From contig JAFTJQ010000030.1 in NCBI GenBank assembly GCA_017456285.1, positions 1-44,651 of the forward strand: a stretch of 44,651 bases of DNA, given 5' to 3'. A program made the position numbers and the translations under genes. This stretch comes from Lentisphaeria bacterium. Lineage in GTDB: Bacteria; Verrucomicrobiota; Lentisphaeria; Victivallales; Victivallaceae. Positions 1-9,998 of this stretch are shown in pieces; within the stretch, counting starts at the first letter, position 1, and each line of letters opens with the position of its first letter. Under the pieces are notes generated by a model that saw only the letters and a list, made by a program, of their open reading frames with translations, had not been told where the DNA came from and made no database searches.

Positions 1-462
1 AAAAAAAGGCGGTGGCTGCTAAAAAAAGGCAGCAAGCCTGCTGCCGTCCACCGCCCGTCTGCGTTAGCAGACAGTTGAATTCTCGACTCAAAAACTTTTG
101 CCCAATCAGCCTAATCATCAGCGTGGAGCTGATGCCGTACCGATTTAATCAACAATAGACACGATTATTTTTTTCTGGATTCTTCGCTCCGCTCTGGATG
201 ACGAGTTTGGTATGTCTTTACCTCCGTGGCACAATATATAGCCGTCATGCAGAGGAGCGAAGCGACGAAGCATCCAGTCTACGAGCCTTCAAGGCTCGCT
301 TTTAGTCGTGCCGCAAGCACGACACCTACCGTAATTCATAATTCCCCTGTCCTCCATAGCCTTTGGCGAAGGAGGATAATTCTTAATTCCGCATTCTTAA
401 TTCTGCATTCTTAATTTTTTTGGGTATCTATAAAAAAAATGATTAAATATCTGATTTAGGTC
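1..462. repeat. Hairpin-rich intergenic block, no gene
   Basis: I see no credible gene in this stretch; the one open frame across it has no RBS and is made of repeat DNA. It holds a string of small dyads: 8-15 with 48-55 (8 bp) enclosing 28-34 with 39-45 (7 bp, loop AGCC); 57-62 with 67-72; 116-122 with 128-134; an imperfect long inverted pair, 175-202 with 244-277; a near-perfect palindrome at 282-298; and 305-311 with 317-323. An A-rich run precedes the first stem, so it could end a minus-strand transcript. The style matches the block at the right end of the window. It is probably a cluster of dispersed palindromic elements, which is an inference. Confidence 0.6.
379..416. repeat. 14-bp tandem repeat
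   Basis: The 14-mer ATTCTTAATTCYGC occurs at 379-392 and 393-406, and a partial third copy starts at 407. It lies between the hairpin block and the purA promoter. The function is unknown; it may be slippage DNA. Confidence 0.8.
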
Positions 463-491
463 TTGAATTTTCTCTATTTCAATGCTAAATT
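463..491 (+). promoter_or_regulatory. Putative purA promoter
   Basis: TTGAAT (463-468), a 17-nt spacer and TAAATT (486-491), about 63 nt before the purA start. TATAAT at 491-496 is an alternative -10 without a good -35. Confidence 0.5.
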
Positions 492-523
492 ATAATGTTG
501 TTTGTGTTTTGATTAATTTTTAA

Positions 524-1822
<1,299 letters not shown>

Positions 1823-1835
1823 ATAATTTTTATCA

Positions 1836-1881
1836 AAGGCAGTAAATGCGGTGTATTCAAGCATTTATTGCCTTATTTTTT
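1836..1881 (+). terminator. Rho-independent terminator after purA
   Basis: A 14-bp stem (1836-1849 with 1861-1874, one G-T pair) is followed by a run of T. It ends just before the RBS of the next gene, so some read-through could feed that gene. Confidence 0.85.
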
Positions 1882-1894
1882 CGAGGGGATAGAT

Positions 1895-3061
1895 ATGAGG
1901 AGAACTCCGATTGCTACAATCAAAAGAGCACCGTCAAAGTTGAAAGAATATATTTTCAAGTTTGATTTTCTGCTGTTTTTTTCTATGCTTTTTCTCCTCG
2001 GGGTCGGGTTGATTTTTATATACAGCACGGGATTTCAAAACGAAGTAGTTGTGGATAGTTCTTTTTTTTACAAGCAACTATTTTGGATTACAATCAGTCT
2101 GCCGCTCTATTTAGTTTTAAGCAATTTTGACTATCGATACCTAAAAAGTTTAGCAGTGCCGCTCTATTTATTAAGCCTGCTTCTATTGATTGCAGTATTA
2201 TTTATCGGGGTAAAAATCTATGGGGCGAAACGTTGGCTGGACTTGGGTTTTTCCAATTTTCAGCCCTCGGAATTAATGAAATTGAGTTTAATTCTGATTT
2301 TAAGCACCTTTTTTTGCCGCAGAAATTTTGATATTAACCGTTTTGAAAACTTATTCGTCATTGGATTATTGACACTGATTCCATTTATTTTAATTTTCGT
2401 TGAACCTGATTTCGGAAGTGCTTTAATACTGCTGCCACTCGCATTCGGCATGATTTTTGCCGCCGGAATCAAAAAAAAATACATCTTAATCGGCGTAGGA
2501 ATTTTTGCATTTTTCGCAACTTTGCTGACATTGAATGAGGTTTTTGAAATTAAACCGCTATTAAAAAATTACCACCGCAACCGCATTATGGCATTTATCG
2601 ATGCCGACAAAGCTCCAAAAGACTTAACCCATCAATCCCGGCAGGCGGCAATCGCAGTTGCAACCGGCGGATTGAGCGGCAAAGGTTTGGGCAACGGCAC
2701 GCAGCACACCCTCGGTTTTTTACCGAGAACGGCGGCAAATAATGACTTTATTTTTTCCGTAATCGCCGAAGAGGGCGGCTTTTTATTGGCGATGGGGACA
2801 GTTTTGGTCTTTTTGATACTGAGTTGCCGATTATTCTATATTGCTTACATTTGCGACGATCCATTCGGCAGATTTTTGAGTGTGGGCATAGGGATATTCT
2901 TTTTCGTCCATGTTTTCATAAATATTTGTGTAAATATCGGTTTGGCACCGGTTACAGGTTTGCCCTTGCCCTTTATCAGCTACGGGGGGTCATTTATTTT
3001 GAGCTGCATGTGTGCTTTAGGAATCGGGCAATCGGTAAGTTATTTTAATTGTAAAGAGTAA
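1895..3061 (+). CDS. rodA: SEDS-family peptidoglycan glycosyltransferase (RodA/FtsW)
   Basis: A polytopic inner-membrane protein of 388 residues with about ten hydrophobic segments. SEDS proteins polymerise lipid II into glycan strands, RodA for the side wall and FtsW for the septum. Family motifs are visible: the FxPxxxxDFIFSVIAEE-type block (here FLPRTAANNDFIF followed by EEGG) and GLPLPFISYGGS near the C-terminus. I chose the ATG at 1895 because GAGGGG lies 5 nt upstream; the TTG at 1868 would lie within the upstream terminator. No partner class B PBP is adjacent, so RodA rather than FtsW is a preference based on the N-terminal region, not proof. Confidence 0.85.
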   Translation: MRRTPIATIKRAPSKLKEYIFKFDFLLFFSMLFLLGVGLIFIYSTGFQNEVVVDSSFFYKQLFWITISLPLYLVLSNFDYRYLKSLAVPLYLLSLLLLIAVLFIGVKIYGAKRWLDLGFSNFQPSELMKLSLILILSTFFCRRNFDINRFENLFVIGLLTLIPFILIFVEPDFGSALILLPLAFGMIFAAGIKKKYILIGVGIFAFFATLLTLNEVFEIKPLLKNYHRNRIMAFIDADKAPKDLTHQSRQAAIAVATGGLSGKGLGNGTQHTLGFLPRTAANNDFIFSVIAEEGGFLLAMGTVLVFLILSCRLFYIAYICDDPFGRFLSVGIGIFFFVHVFINICVNIGLAPVTGLPLPFISYGGSFILSCMCALGIGQSVSYFNCKE

Positions 3062-3086
3062 AATCATCAACAAAGAGGAGAAAAAT

Positions 3087-4196
3087 ATGATGAAAAAACT
3101 AATGACAATTATTTGCATAGCAGTTATCGCAAGTTACTGTGAATTACCACTTTACGCATTAACTGTCGGCGATAAAGCCAAAGAAATCAATAGCCGCTGG
3201 CGTAATACGGAACACTTCCAAGTATGCTACAATACCATTGACAAGAGAAACGAGAAATTATTAAAAATTCTAATTTTCTGCTATCCGAATGATGATAACT
3301 TCAGCAACCTTTTGCCGATACTTTACTCATTGAAAGAGTATGACAATGTCAAAATTGCTCTGGTCGCCGATAATGAAAAAGATGTTACCCTGTTTCTTGA
3401 GAATAACCCGAACTTCGAATTCCCGATTACCGCCGACCGTCGAAGCAGTGCCTTGTACATGGCAAACTCTTTAATTTTTCCCAAAGCATTTATTATTAAT
3501 TACCAAAATAAAATTATCTGGGACGGCGAGTTACTGGACATTATCGATGCAGTAAAAAAAATCAATAGCGGCAATTTTGATCAGGCGAAAGCAATAAAAA
3601 TCGCCAAAGCATTAGATCAACTCCAAAGTGCAATGCGAAGCGGTGATGAATTTAAATCCGTTGCTGTTGTCGATGAAATTTTGAAATTAGACCCGATTAA
3701 TTCCCCGGCATTGCGAATGAGATTATTCATGCTTGAGGAGCAAGGGCGTTTCCGAGACGCGTATGAGTTACTGCTTCGTCAAAAAAACAAAGCGGATGAG
3801 ACCGGCAAACTTTACCTTTTAATGCTTGATTTGATGACGAGATACGAGGATTTGGTCAATAATCTCCCGATTTTAAGTAAAGAACTTGCTGCTGCAAATA
3901 ATGCGGTAACTACTGATAAATTAAGTTTCGCTTGGGTGCTTTTAAATAGTTTTAACTATAATGTTGACGCCGTAAATGGCTGCAATCAAGTTTTGAAGTC
4001 CATCAATATCAACAAGTTAGATAAAGTCGAATTGCCATTTTACTATACCGTTTACGCAGGGTATTATTATAAACTCGGCAAGTTGAATCAAGCCATTGAA
4101 TACCAGAAAAAATCTCTGGAGTTAATCAAAAATCCGCAGGCGGAAAAAATTCTCAATTATTATTTGCAAGTGCTTAATATGAATGTACATGAATAA
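3087..4196 (+). CDS. Exported thioredoxin-fold protein with TPR-like C-terminus
   Basis: A 369-residue protein with an N-terminal signal peptide that probably ends after LYA (about residue 24). Residues 30-160 look like a TlpA/redoxin fold, with FPKAFIINYQNKIIWDGE resembling the usual cis-Pro and strand region. I see no CxxC pair at the expected place, so a redox role is doubtful. Residues 165-369 are helical with TPR-like repeats (for example YAGYYYKLGKLNQAIEYQKK). AAAGAGGAG precedes the ATG. It follows the SEDS gene by 25 nt, so the two may be cotranscribed. It is probably a periplasmic scaffold or a degenerate thioredoxin; exact function unknown. Confidence 0.65.
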   Translation: MMKKLMTIICIAVIASYCELPLYALTVGDKAKEINSRWRNTEHFQVCYNTIDKRNEKLLKILIFCYPNDDNFSNLLPILYSLKEYDNVKIALVADNEKDVTLFLENNPNFEFPITADRRSSALYMANSLIFPKAFIINYQNKIIWDGELLDIIDAVKKINSGNFDQAKAIKIAKALDQLQSAMRSGDEFKSVAVVDEILKLDPINSPALRMRLFMLEEQGRFRDAYELLLRQKNKADETGKLYLLMLDLMTRYEDLVNNLPILSKELAAANNAVTTDKLSFAWVLLNSFNYNVDAVNGCNQVLKSININKLDKVELPFYYTVYAGYYYKLGKLNQAIEYQKKSLELIKNPQAEKILNYYLQVLNMNVHE

Positions 4197-4266
4197 ACAC
4201 ATCGAGCAAAAAATTTATAATTACATTGATTTGTCTAAAATTTAATCATTTCTAACAAAAAGACTC

Positions 4267-4294
4267 TTGACAAAATTAAAAATTGTGCTATAAT
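4267..4294 (+). promoter_or_regulatory. Consensus sigma-70 promoter of the sialidase gene
   Basis: Perfect TTGACA (4267-4272), a 16-nt spacer and perfect TATAAT (4289-4294). It overlaps a possible GTG start at 4283, which rules that start out and supports the ATG at 4331. Confidence 0.9.
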
Positions 4295-4330
4295 AGATTT
4301 CATCTAACCAATAAAAAAGAAAGGACATTT

Positions 4331-6031
4331 ATGAAATTAAAGTCAATTTTGGCACTGGGACTTGCAAGTTTCTGTGTCATCGTCGGGGCTAAACAGCCGT
4401 TTGGTACTGTAATTTTGGATGGTGGTAAATTGGAACCTGTTTCATTGAACATGGTCGGAGCAACCAATGAACACATGAACTTCTGTTTTGCCAATAACTT
4501 TGAAGACGGGTCAATCTATATCAACCACTCCGAGGGTATTCATACTGTTACAGAATATGCGATGTGGCGTCGTTCTCTCGATGGCGGCAAAACTTGGGAG
4601 AAAACTCCTTTCCAGTTCGGCGGTTTCAACTCTTTCGTAAATAAAGAAGGCAAAAAATGCCAAGTTGAATCATGGGAAACCAAAAATTATACCAAAGAAC
4701 ACACTATCAGATTAAAGGTTTTGAAAGACGACCACAGCGGTTTGGAATCAGTTACTACTTCAAAAATTATCATGCCTTTTGAAAGTAACTTCCTCCTCCA
4801 CCGTGAAGTTATCCGCACTCAAGATGACCGCTTGCTCCTCAATGCGTACTGCCGCAAAAAAGGCGAAGCGAAATTCACCTCTTTCATCATCGAATCAAAA
4901 GATGACGGCAAAACTTGGCAGTATCTTTCAACTATTCTGGAAGCCACAGATAAACGCTATACCGAGGGTCCGAATGAAACTACTATCATTCAGTTGGCTA
5001 ATGGCGATATTTTGGCATATATCCGTACCGGCGGGCCTTTAACTCAAATGAGAAGTAAAGACGGCGGCAAAACTTGGGGCGACAAAGTCGAACTCGACAA
5101 ATACGGTGTTGCACCTGCTGCCAGAGTCCTTAAAGACGGCACAATCGTCGTTATCAGCGGTCGTCCTGCAACTAACTTGTACATCGACTTTACCGGAGAG
5201 GGCAAAAACTACCAGTGCGTAGAAATTTACGGCGGATCCGGTTGTTCATACGCTTCAGTTTTGGAAATTGCTCCGAATAAGATTATGTGCATCTATGACG
5301 AGAGCGATTTCGGTTCATGGAAAAACCTCTCTCACTTCAGCAGAATTATGGCGGCTACCTACAATGTAATCAAAGATGACTCTCTCAAACTTGCTAAAGT
5401 TGATCATCCGAAAGCAAAAGAATATAAGCACTTCTATTTTCCCGGCTGCATGCAGGGAATGGACTTCAGAAATGCTTACACTAACTACTCTATGCTGACC
5501 AAAGCACAAGGCGAATCTAAAGGCACTTGGGCTGAAGTTCAGAAAATCGCTGAACGTCCGCACCCAATTTTGCACATGGAATTCAAAGGGAAAGCACACC
5601 CGTTTGCATTCAGTCACTACTATGCAAATTGGAGTACCAATGCAGAATACTCAAAAGTTAAAATCGGTTTTGAAGTCCGTTTGGCTGACTTAAGTTTAAA
5701 AAACGGTCAATTCATGGTGCTTTGCAAACTCAAAAAAGCAGGCGGTTTTGCATTAGTCAGATGTGCCGCAGAAAATATTGAATACCGTGAAAACGGTGTA
5801 GAGAAAAAAGTTCCTTATGACATGCGTAGCGGTTTCCATGCTTTCCGTTTGGAAGTCGATGCAAACGGCAGAACTTTCAGTTTGTACAACGACAGCAATA
5901 ATCAGTGCTTGATCAAAAATGCTAAACTCTCCAATGCTTCAGGCGGAAACTTCCTCCAAGTCGGAGATGGTTCAAGTCAGGTATTTGGTGCAGTTGACCT
6001 CTCTTACTTTGGTTACACCGTAGAGAGATAA
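4331..6031 (+). CDS. Secreted BNR/Asp-box sialidase-like protein
   Basis: The 566-residue product has a signal peptide (about residues 1-20) and three Asp-box repeats: SLDGGKTW (82-89), SKDDGKTW (189-196) and SKDGGKTW (242-249). These mark a six-bladed sialidase propeller. Candidate catalytic arginines lie in HREVIRTQ, YIRTGG and SGRPATN, with an acid in TEGPNET. Residues about 420-566 look like a LamG/concanavalin-type beta sandwich. The family removes terminal sialic acids or related sugars from host glycans, but many PVC members have untested substrates. The start is set by AAAGGAC upstream of the ATG and by the promoter. Transcription seems strong and monocistronic. Confidence 0.82.
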   Translation: MKLKSILALGLASFCVIVGAKQPFGTVILDGGKLEPVSLNMVGATNEHMNFCFANNFEDGSIYINHSEGIHTVTEYAMWRRSLDGGKTWEKTPFQFGGFNSFVNKEGKKCQVESWETKNYTKEHTIRLKVLKDDHSGLESVTTSKIIMPFESNFLLHREVIRTQDDRLLLNAYCRKKGEAKFTSFIIESKDDGKTWQYLSTILEATDKRYTEGPNETTIIQLANGDILAYIRTGGPLTQMRSKDGGKTWGDKVELDKYGVAPAARVLKDGTIVVISGRPATNLYIDFTGEGKNYQCVEIYGGSGCSYASVLEIAPNKIMCIYDESDFGSWKNLSHFSRIMAATYNVIKDDSLKLAKVDHPKAKEYKHFYFPGCMQGMDFRNAYTNYSMLTKAQGESKGTWAEVQKIAERPHPILHMEFKGKAHPFAFSHYYANWSTNAEYSKVKIGFEVRLADLSLKNGQFMVLCKLKKAGGFALVRCAAENIEYRENGVEKKVPYDMRSGFHAFRLEVDANGRTFSLYNDSNNQCLIKNAKLSNASGGNFLQVGDGSSQVFGAVDLSYFGYTVER

Positions 6032-6049
6032 ATCATCTGCCGATAAAAA

Positions 6050-6077
6050 GAGAACTTGAGAAAAATCTCAAGTTCTC
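6050..6077 (-). terminator. Terminator of xerD, overlapping its stop codon
   Basis: A perfect 12-bp stem (6050-6061 with 6066-6077) is followed on the minus strand by TTTTT. The 5' arm includes the last codons and the stop codon of xerD (stop at 6068-6070). On the plus strand no T-run follows. Confidence 0.8.
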
Positions 6078-6970
6078 GGATGAAATTGCTTATGAATTGA
6101 GGCTAAACGGTTTTGCTCAACGTGAGTATAAATTTCCGTAGTGGAAATATCAGAGTGACCGAGCATCTCCTGAATAATTCGCAAATCAGCCCCATTTGAA
6201 AGCAGATGACTTGCAAAGGAGTGCCGCAAGGTATGCGGATGGACATTTTTGTCTATCGAAGCTAATCTTGCGGCTTCTTTTATTATCATCCAAATTCTCT
6301 CCCTATCGAGTTGGCGACCGTGATTTGAGACAAAAAGCAGTGCTTCAGTCTGTTCTTTCAATAAAAGCGGACGAATTTGTAAAATATAGCGGCTGATAAT
6401 TCGCAAAGCAGTATGCCCGACGGGGACAATTCTAACTTTATTGCCCTTGCCGACAATTCTGATAAGTTCATTATCAAAATCAATCGCCCCGATCGGCAGA
6501 TTAGTTAATTCAGAAACCCGAAGTCCCGAAGCATAAAGTAATTCCAAAATCGCCCGATTGCGAAAAAAAAGCGGTTCTTTGACACTCAATGGATACGCCC
6601 GCAAAAGTCGATCTGTTTCTTCAATCGACAAGTGATCCGGCAGCAGTTTCCAGATTTTCGGGGAATCCATAACCTGCGTTATGTCATTGGCAATCAACTT
6701 CTCATCAGCCAAAAATCTGAATATAAGTTTAATCGAAACCAATCTTCTGGCAATCGTGGCAGTTCCCGACCGATTATCGGATTCTTTGCACTCCAGGAGA
6801 TAGTCAATTATGTCATCTCGGGTGATTTTTGAAAAAGTATTGCAATTTTTTTGCTCTAAGCACTTGATAAAATCCAAAATGTCGCTATTGTATGCTTGGA
6901 TAGTATTTGGTGACAGAGCTTTTTCTGCAATTAAGTAATTCAAAAAAAGTTGTAAATTCTGTTTCATCAT
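6068..6970 (-). CDS. xerD: Tyrosine recombinase XerD
   Basis: A site-specific recombinase that, with XerC, resolves chromosome dimers at dif. The 300-residue length is typical. The N-terminal SAM-like core-binding domain covers residues 1-100. The catalytic set is complete: Arg151 (SGLRVSEL), Lys175 (GKGNK), His246 and Arg249 (HPHTLRH), His272 (LGHSD) and nucleophile Tyr281 (TTEIYTH). The ending QFHPRT and the SPKxxxxLPxxLS linker favour XerD over XerC. It lies convergent to the sialidase gene, and no mobile-element partner is seen. It could in principle act on other sites, such as the inverted segment at 43130, but nothing links them here. Confidence 0.88.
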   Translation of the reverse strand: MMKQNLQLFLNYLIAEKALSPNTIQAYNSDILDFIKCLEQKNCNTFSKITRDDIIDYLLECKESDNRSGTATIARRLVSIKLIFRFLADEKLIANDITQVMDSPKIWKLLPDHLSIEETDRLLRAYPLSVKEPLFFRNRAILELLYASGLRVSELTNLPIGAIDFDNELIRIVGKGNKVRIVPVGHTALRIISRYILQIRPLLLKEQTEALLFVSNHGRQLDRERIWMIIKEAARLASIDKNVHPHTLRHSFASHLLSNGADLRIIQEMLGHSDISTTEIYTHVEQNRLASIHKQFHPRT

Positions 6971-7007
6971 AATAAAAGTAATTTAGCATAAATTCGGAGG
7001 ATTTCAA

Positions 7008-7559
7008 ATGAAGAAAAAAATTTTTGCAGTAATTGCCGACGGCTTTGAAGAAATGGAGTTAATCTGCGTGGCGGATGTCGGCAAAAGAATCGGGATTGAT
7101 TTTGTCTTTGCCGCTTTGGGAGATAATTTACAAGTTGTCGGGGCACATCAGATAAAAATTGAGTGCGATACGACCTTGAAAGAGTTGAATTATAACGAAT
7201 TTGACGGAATTTTTCTTCCGGGGGGGATGCCCGGCAGCATGAGTTTATATGAGAGTGATTTTTTGCGAGAGATTCTGCAGCAGATGAATAGTCAGAATAA
7301 ACTTGTTTCAGCAATTTGTGCCGCCCCGATGGTTTTATCCCGTGCAGGCGTGCTTAAAAATCGGGAATTTACCATGTACCCCGGATTGGAGAAGTTCCTG
7401 AACGGCGAAAAAGCATTAGATGATTTGGTGGTAACTTCAAGTAATATTATCACCGGCAAAGGCCCCGGTGCGGCGGTAAAAATGGGCTTTGCAATCGGCG
7501 AATATTTTGGATTGCACAGCGAAGTTGAGAATATGAAAAAGGCAATGTTTACAGAATAA
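7008..7559 (+). CDS. DJ-1/PfpI family protein (YajL/ThiJ-like)
   Basis: A 183-residue cytosolic protein of the DJ-1 superfamily. The nucleophile is Cys104 in SAICAAPMVL and the supporting acid is Glu15 in DGFEEME; FLPGGMPGS forms the oxyanion loop. Members act as protein or nucleotide deglycases, chaperones or oxidative-stress sensors, and the exact role is unsettled. TCGGAGG precedes the ATG. It reads into xseB 12 nt downstream and probably forms a two-gene operon with it. Confidence 0.9.
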   Translation: MKKKIFAVIADGFEEMELICVADVGKRIGIDFVFAALGDNLQVVGAHQIKIECDTTLKELNYNEFDGIFLPGGMPGSMSLYESDFLREILQQMNSQNKLVSAICAAPMVLSRAGVLKNREFTMYPGLEKFLNGEKALDDLVVTSSNIITGKGPGAAVKMGFAIGEYFGLHSEVENMKKAMFTE

Positions 7560-7571
7560 GGAATTACAAAA

Positions 7572-7844
7572 ATGGACGAAAAAGAATTAAAAAACTTAAG
7601 TTATGAGCAATTAACGGAAATTCTCAATAACTTAATCGGTAAAATGGAGAGTAATCAAATCCCGCTTGAGGAATTGCTGGCAAATTATGAAAAAGGTTCT
7701 TTAATACTCGAAGAGTGCCGCAAAAGATTGGCTGATTTTGAGAAAAAAATTGAAGTGCTCACCCGTGATGACGGTCAAAACGGCGAATGGAATAATTTCA
7801 CTCCCGAAACTGACCGCGTGAGAAAAGATAATAACTTATTTTGA
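7572..7844 (+). CDS. xseB: Exodeoxyribonuclease VII small subunit
   Basis: This 90-residue protein matches XseB, a helical-hairpin subunit that binds XseA to form the single-strand exonuclease VII. The core reads LSYEQLTEILN, then a PLEELLANYEKGSLILEECRKR-like segment, which is diagnostic. The family is about 60-90 residues, so length fits. The C-terminal tail from about residue 65 is variable. The large subunit gene is not in the window. It sits 12 nt behind the DJ-1 gene. Confidence 0.92.
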   Translation: MDEKELKNLSYEQLTEILNNLIGKMESNQIPLEELLANYEKGSLILEECRKRLADFEKKIEVLTRDDGQNGEWNNFTPETDRVRKDNNLF

Positions 7845-7887
7845 TAGATTATTCTGCAAGGATTCACAGATGTATGGATGTATGGAG

Positions 7888-7954
7888 GCATCCAACTTGC
7901 TATTCGTCGCACGATTTTATCGTGCGACACCACTCAACTATGCATCCAACTTGC
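7888..7954. repeat. Perfect hairpin between 13-bp direct repeats
   Basis: GCATCCAACTTGC occurs at 7888-7900 and again at 7942-7954. Between them lies a perfect 10-bp stem (7906-7915 with 7919-7928) with a TTT loop. It sits in the 246-nt gap between xseB and the DUF192 gene. There is no gene in the gap. It could be a small palindromic mobile repeat; a T-rich loop without a downstream T-run argues against a terminator. Confidence 0.75.
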
Positions 7955-8090
7955 CATGCATCTAAACCTCCGTATCGTCTGTCTGCAAAATATTTTAACA
8001 ATATTTTGCTTTTTTTATTGGAATTTTAATATTTTTATAGTATATTTATAGATAAGATTTTAACAAAAAAATTTTTACAGAAACTTGCAA

Positions 8091-8444
8091 ATGATTTGTT
8101 TGAAAAAAGATGCAGAAAACTTGGTAATTTCGCAACACACCATAATCGCCCGCAGTTTTATTGACCGTGCTTTCGGTTTGATAATTCGCAACTTCGGAGA
8201 AAATTTGGATGGAATGGTTTTTGAAAATTGCAATTTGATTCACAGTTTTCTCATGCGTTACAAATTTGATTTGGTGTTTATCGAACAATCAGGTGAGGTT
8301 GTGAAATGTTATGAAAATGCCTGCCCGAATAAAATTTTCTCGGGAGGCAGCAGAAAAAAATTGATTGCTATTGAATTACCATGCGGCACAATTTGCAAAT
8401 TCAATATAAAAAACGGTGATTTTTTGACACTTAAAAATAGGTAA
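8091..8444 (+). CDS. DUF192 family protein
   Basis: A 117-residue protein of the DUF192 (ACR, COG1430) family, small beta-barrel proteins of unknown function that are often exported. The family pattern is visible: ARSFIDRAFGLI, then SFLMRYKFDLVFIEQSGEVV, and near the end AIELPCGTI. No signal peptide is seen. I prefer the ATG at 8091 over the TTG at 8085; neither has a good RBS. It precedes the FHA gene by 9 nt and may head that operon. Confidence 0.75.
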   Translation: MICLKKDAENLVISQHTIIARSFIDRAFGLIIRNFGENLDGMVFENCNLIHSFLMRYKFDLVFIEQSGEVVKCYENACPNKIFSGGSRKKLIAIELPCGTICKFNIKNGDFLTLKNR

Positions 8445-8453
8445 TAGAACTTT

Positions 8454-9986
8454 ATGAGAATAGTTGTCTTAAGCGACGGAATGAAAAATTTCAGATTTGA
8501 AACTGACTTGCTGACTATCGGCAGAGCAGATGATAATTTATTGCAGCTTGACGTACCGGGAGTATCTCGCTATCACGGCAAAGTCGAGAAAAGCGGCAAT
8601 GCTTACTTAATTTATGACTTCGGAAGCACCAATGGCATCTATGTCAACGGAGAGAAAATCAGTGAATATGCTACCTTGCACGAGGGGGATATTGTCAGAT
8701 TGCATGAAGTGAAATTGCAATTTTTTGAGTTGCAGGATAATAGCGGCAGCACCGGCGGAATTGTTTTCAGTGAAGTCGTTGAGGAATTACCGCAAGTTGT
8801 TGTTTCTGAAAACAATGAAACTTCGTCAAATTCTCCTGCAAACAAAACCACTTTTTTCGAACCTAAAAATAACGATGATGAGATTGAGGGCAACAAGGAT
8901 GCTGACGTTAAAGACATTGCCGAGTATTTGAAAAACAATCGGATTTTTCAGAAAAACAAGGATTCTCGCAATAAAAGCGACAAGAAAAATCCGTCTCTGA
9001 AAGAAAAAAATAATAATTCCGAAGCCCCTGCCCGCAAAAATTCAAATTGGATGTTTTATGTAATTGTTGTTTGCGTGGTAATTTCGCTTCTGTCGCTTTT
9101 TGTAATTTTCGTTGTCAAAAAAGATGTTAAAAACTTAAACGGAGAAGCCGCAAATAGACCAAGTGCCGCTACAACGGTGAAAGTGCCTGACTTGTATTTG
9201 GATTATGTCAAAGAGATTATTTCTAATGACAATATCTATCGTTACGCCCTGCGAATTGAGAAAAACAAAGCCTTTTTCTCGGTTGATGATGTCAAATCTC
9301 AATTAAGTATCGGCCCGATTCCGTTGCAATTGGATGAAGTCGATTTGTCAAGACTGCGTCAGGGCATCAATGATAGCGGATTTTTCAAAATTGCTGAAAA
9401 TAACTATGAGAAATTTGAAAATATCGGTGAGCGTGACAGCCGTGAATTAATTATCTATCTCGGCAATGAAAACAGACGTATCAAGGTAGTTAATTCGGAA
9501 ATTCCGATTGAATTCAGAGATGTTGAAGAGACTTTAGATCTGTATATCCAAAGTTGCGATTTACCATTTTTAACTCTCTCAACTGAAGAATTGAAAAAAC
9601 GTGCAATTGAGAGTTTCTACCGTGCCGAAGAACTTTTCGCAAATTACGAGGCAAATTACGGCAACTTAAAAGAGGCGATCAAAGAGTACAATTTGGTCAA
9701 AGAATACTTGCGTGGCTTCTCCCCCGAACCGATTGAACGCAAAAAAGCCATTACTAAATTGGAACAAGCTGACAAAATCCGCAAAGACCGCTTCAAAACT
9801 TTGCGGGCGGAATACGATTCATTTATTCATAAAAAAGATTTTGCCGGAGCGAGAAACGTAGTAGTTATGATTTTGGATCTCTACGGAGAAGAGACTAAAG
9901 AATACGAATTTTTCCGTGACCGCTTAATCAAAATTGACGAGCATCTGAGAAGCACCAACCGCAGAGGCAAAAAAAATAGAAAGTAG
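8454..9986 (+). CDS. FHA-domain membrane protein
   Basis: The 510-residue protein has an N-terminal forkhead-associated domain (about residues 1-95), with TIGRADDNLLQL, VSRYHGKV and YDFGSTNGIYVNG, which bind phosphothreonine peptides. A low-complexity charged linker (about 110-195) leads to one transmembrane helix (about 199-221). The remaining 290 residues are helical and rich in charge, probably in the periplasm, and of no family I recognise. It lies between the DUF192 gene (9 nt) and the PEGA lipoprotein (12 nt). FHA plus PEGA proteins suggest an envelope-linked Ser/Thr phosphorylation pathway, but no kinase is in the window. Confidence 0.82.
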   Translation: MRIVVLSDGMKNFRFETDLLTIGRADDNLLQLDVPGVSRYHGKVEKSGNAYLIYDFGSTNGIYVNGEKISEYATLHEGDIVRLHEVKLQFFELQDNSGSTGGIVFSEVVEELPQVVVSENNETSSNSPANKTTFFEPKNNDDEIEGNKDADVKDIAEYLKNNRIFQKNKDSRNKSDKKNPSLKEKNNNSEAPARKNSNWMFYVIVVCVVISLLSLFVIFVVKKDVKNLNGEAANRPSAATTVKVPDLYLDYVKEIISNDNIYRYALRIEKNKAFFSVDDVKSQLSIGPIPLQLDEVDLSRLRQGINDSGFFKIAENNYEKFENIGERDSRELIIYLGNENRRIKVVNSEIPIEFRDVEETLDLYIQSCDLPFLTLSTEELKKRAIESFYRAEELFANYEANYGNLKEAIKEYNLVKEYLRGFSPEPIERKKAITKLEQADKIRKDRFKTLRAEYDSFIHKKDFAGARNVVVMILDLYGEETKEYEFFRDRLIKIDEHLRSTNRRGKKNRK

Positions 9987-9998
9987 AGACGTTTTGAG

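Noticed and set aside
226-414. Plus-strand 62-residue open frame in the left repeat block
   Set aside because: Built from palindromes and the 14-bp tandem; no RBS.
6068-6970. XerD as the dedicated recombinase of the pseudopilin switch
   Set aside because: Sequence marks it as housekeeping XerD and it lies 36 kb away; no dif-like arms are seen at 43130 or 43265.
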